A stretch of 64,000 nucleotides of DNA. Source: Bacteroidota bacterium (lineage in GTDB: Bacteria > Bacteroidota > Rhodothermia > Balneolales > HLUCCA01). Below, piece after piece: positions 63,464 to 64,000 of the stretch. Made by a program: the position numbers and the translations under genes. A model generated the notes under the pieces. It was not told where the DNA came from. It saw only the letters and a program-made list of their open reading frames with translations, and ran no database searches. The stretch spans positions 1 through 64,000 of the forward strand of contig JAFIEZ010000003.1 in assembly GCA_020832235.1 (NCBI GenBank). Direction: 5' to 3'. Position 1 is the first letter of the stretch, and each line of letters starts with the position of its first letter.

Positions 63464-64000
63464 ATGGCAAAACTGACAATCGAAGATCTGGATGTTAAGG
63501 GTAAAAATGTAGTCATGCGGGTAGACTTTAATGTACCTGTACAAGACGGGGTTATTACAGACGATAACCGTATTGTTGCGGCCTTGCAAAGTATTAATTA
63601 TGTGACTGGCAGGGGAGGAAAGGTTATCCTGTTATCGCACTTCGGCAGACCCAAAAGCGCCGACGACAAAGAGTTTAGCTTGAAAATTGTAGCCGATTAT
63701 CTGGCTACAAAAGTGGATGTTCCTGTACATTTTGCAGAAGACTGTATTGGCGATGTGGCCACTTCCGTTATTGAAGCTGCCGGTTTCGGTGAAATTGTGT
63801 TGCTTGAAAATGTGCGGTTTCACAAAGGAGAAACAAAAAACGATACAGCATTCTCTAAAGCTCTCGCCGCGCACGGGGATGTGTTTGTGAACGATGCTTT
63901 TGGCAGTTCTCACCGCGCTCATAGCTCAGTTGCGGGTATCACAGAATTTCTTCAACCAGCTGCTGCCGGATATCTCCTTGAAAAGGAAATCCGCTACTTA
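63464..64000 (+). CDS. pgk: Phosphoglycerate kinase (3' end beyond the window)
   Basis: The first 179 residues of the enzyme are present, starting at the ATG at 63464 and running open to the window edge. It makes ATP from 1,3-bisphosphoglycerate. The N-terminal domain is recognised by 'KNVVMRVDFNVPVQDG' (substrate-binding Asp/Asn), 'VILLSHFGRPKS', 'VLLENVRFHKGE' and 'VFVNDAFGSSHRAHSS'. TATATTTC at 63413-63420 is close to a -7 box. Confidence 0.95.
   Translation, partial: MAKLTIEDLDVKGKNVVMRVDFNVPVQDGVITDDNRIVAALQSINYVTGRGGKVILLSHFGRPKSADDKEFSLKIVADYLATKVDVPVHFAEDCIGDVATSVIEAAGFGEIVLLENVRFHKGETKNDTAFSKALAAHGDVFVNDAFGSSHRAHSSVAGITEFLQPAAAGYLLEKEIRYL

Overview
The window is a stretch of bacterial chromosome, about 45-50% GC by eye, and most likely comes from Balneolota or a close relative (Rhodothermota/Bacteroidota side). 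Evidence: four large exported proteins end in the type IX secretion (T9SS) C-terminal sorting domain with the 'NFPNPFNP' signature; several starts are preceded by the Bacteroidota-type -7 box TAnnTTTG; and the gene set includes a Blh/CrtY retinal pathway, BshB1 (bacillithiol), HU, a single bifunctional Rel, and AmpG/NamZ/NagZ peptidoglycan recycling. No rRNA, tRNA, CRISPR or prophage was seen.

Layout. 1-1.35 kb: right part of a decayed ISL3-like (ISAon1-type) transposon. 1.5-9.6 kb (minus): a peptidoglycan-recycling block read namZ-like (DUF1343), an AmpG-like permease with a large extracytoplasmic insert, a double-domain glycosyltransferase, a DUF4922 HIT/GalT-like protein, nagZ and a small outer-membrane barrel. 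9.7-13 kb: two T9SS cargo proteins. 13.2-15.6 kb: a histidine kinase/OmpR pair. 15.7-18.3 kb: flavin reductase, crtY and blh for beta-carotene and retinal. 18.5-20.8 kb: ammonium transporter and TorF-like porin. 20.8-25.5 kb: an unknown acidic protein, an acyl-CoA carboxylase subunit and rarA in one unit. 25.6-27.4 kb: a lone ABC ATPase and an M29 aminopeptidase. 27.4-34.8 kb: two more very large T9SS cargo proteins behind structured leaders.

34.9-40.4 kb: rel, then HU-ruvX-def-fmt and an ankyrin protein. 40.4-44.5 kb: P5C dehydrogenase, gap, a stand-alone receiver, hisI and hisE. 44.6-50.2 kb: gltB and hisF. 50.3-53.1 kb: a DtxR/MntR-type regulator and a three-gene module of two DUF1538 membrane proteins plus a tandem PII protein. 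53.3-54.2 kb: sucD. 54.4-60.6 kb: dnaG, inositol monophosphatase, GH84 hexosaminidase and a NagX/HGSNAT-like membrane acetyltransferase. 60.7-63.3 kb: cysteine desulfurase, LOG and bshB1. 63.46 kb to the end: start of pgk.

How the genes work together. Amino-sugar handling recurs: NamZ and NagZ release MurNAc and GlcNAc from wall fragments, the AmpG-like carrier imports fragments, and GH84 plus NagX act on other HexNAc glycans. Nitrogen is a second theme (Amt/TorF, GltB, PII/DUF1538, P5C dehydrogenase). The best candidates for undescribed biology are the glycosyltransferase-DUF4922 pair inside the peptidoglycan-recycling block, the split-DUF1538/double-PII module, and the structured leader before the T9SS gene at 27644.
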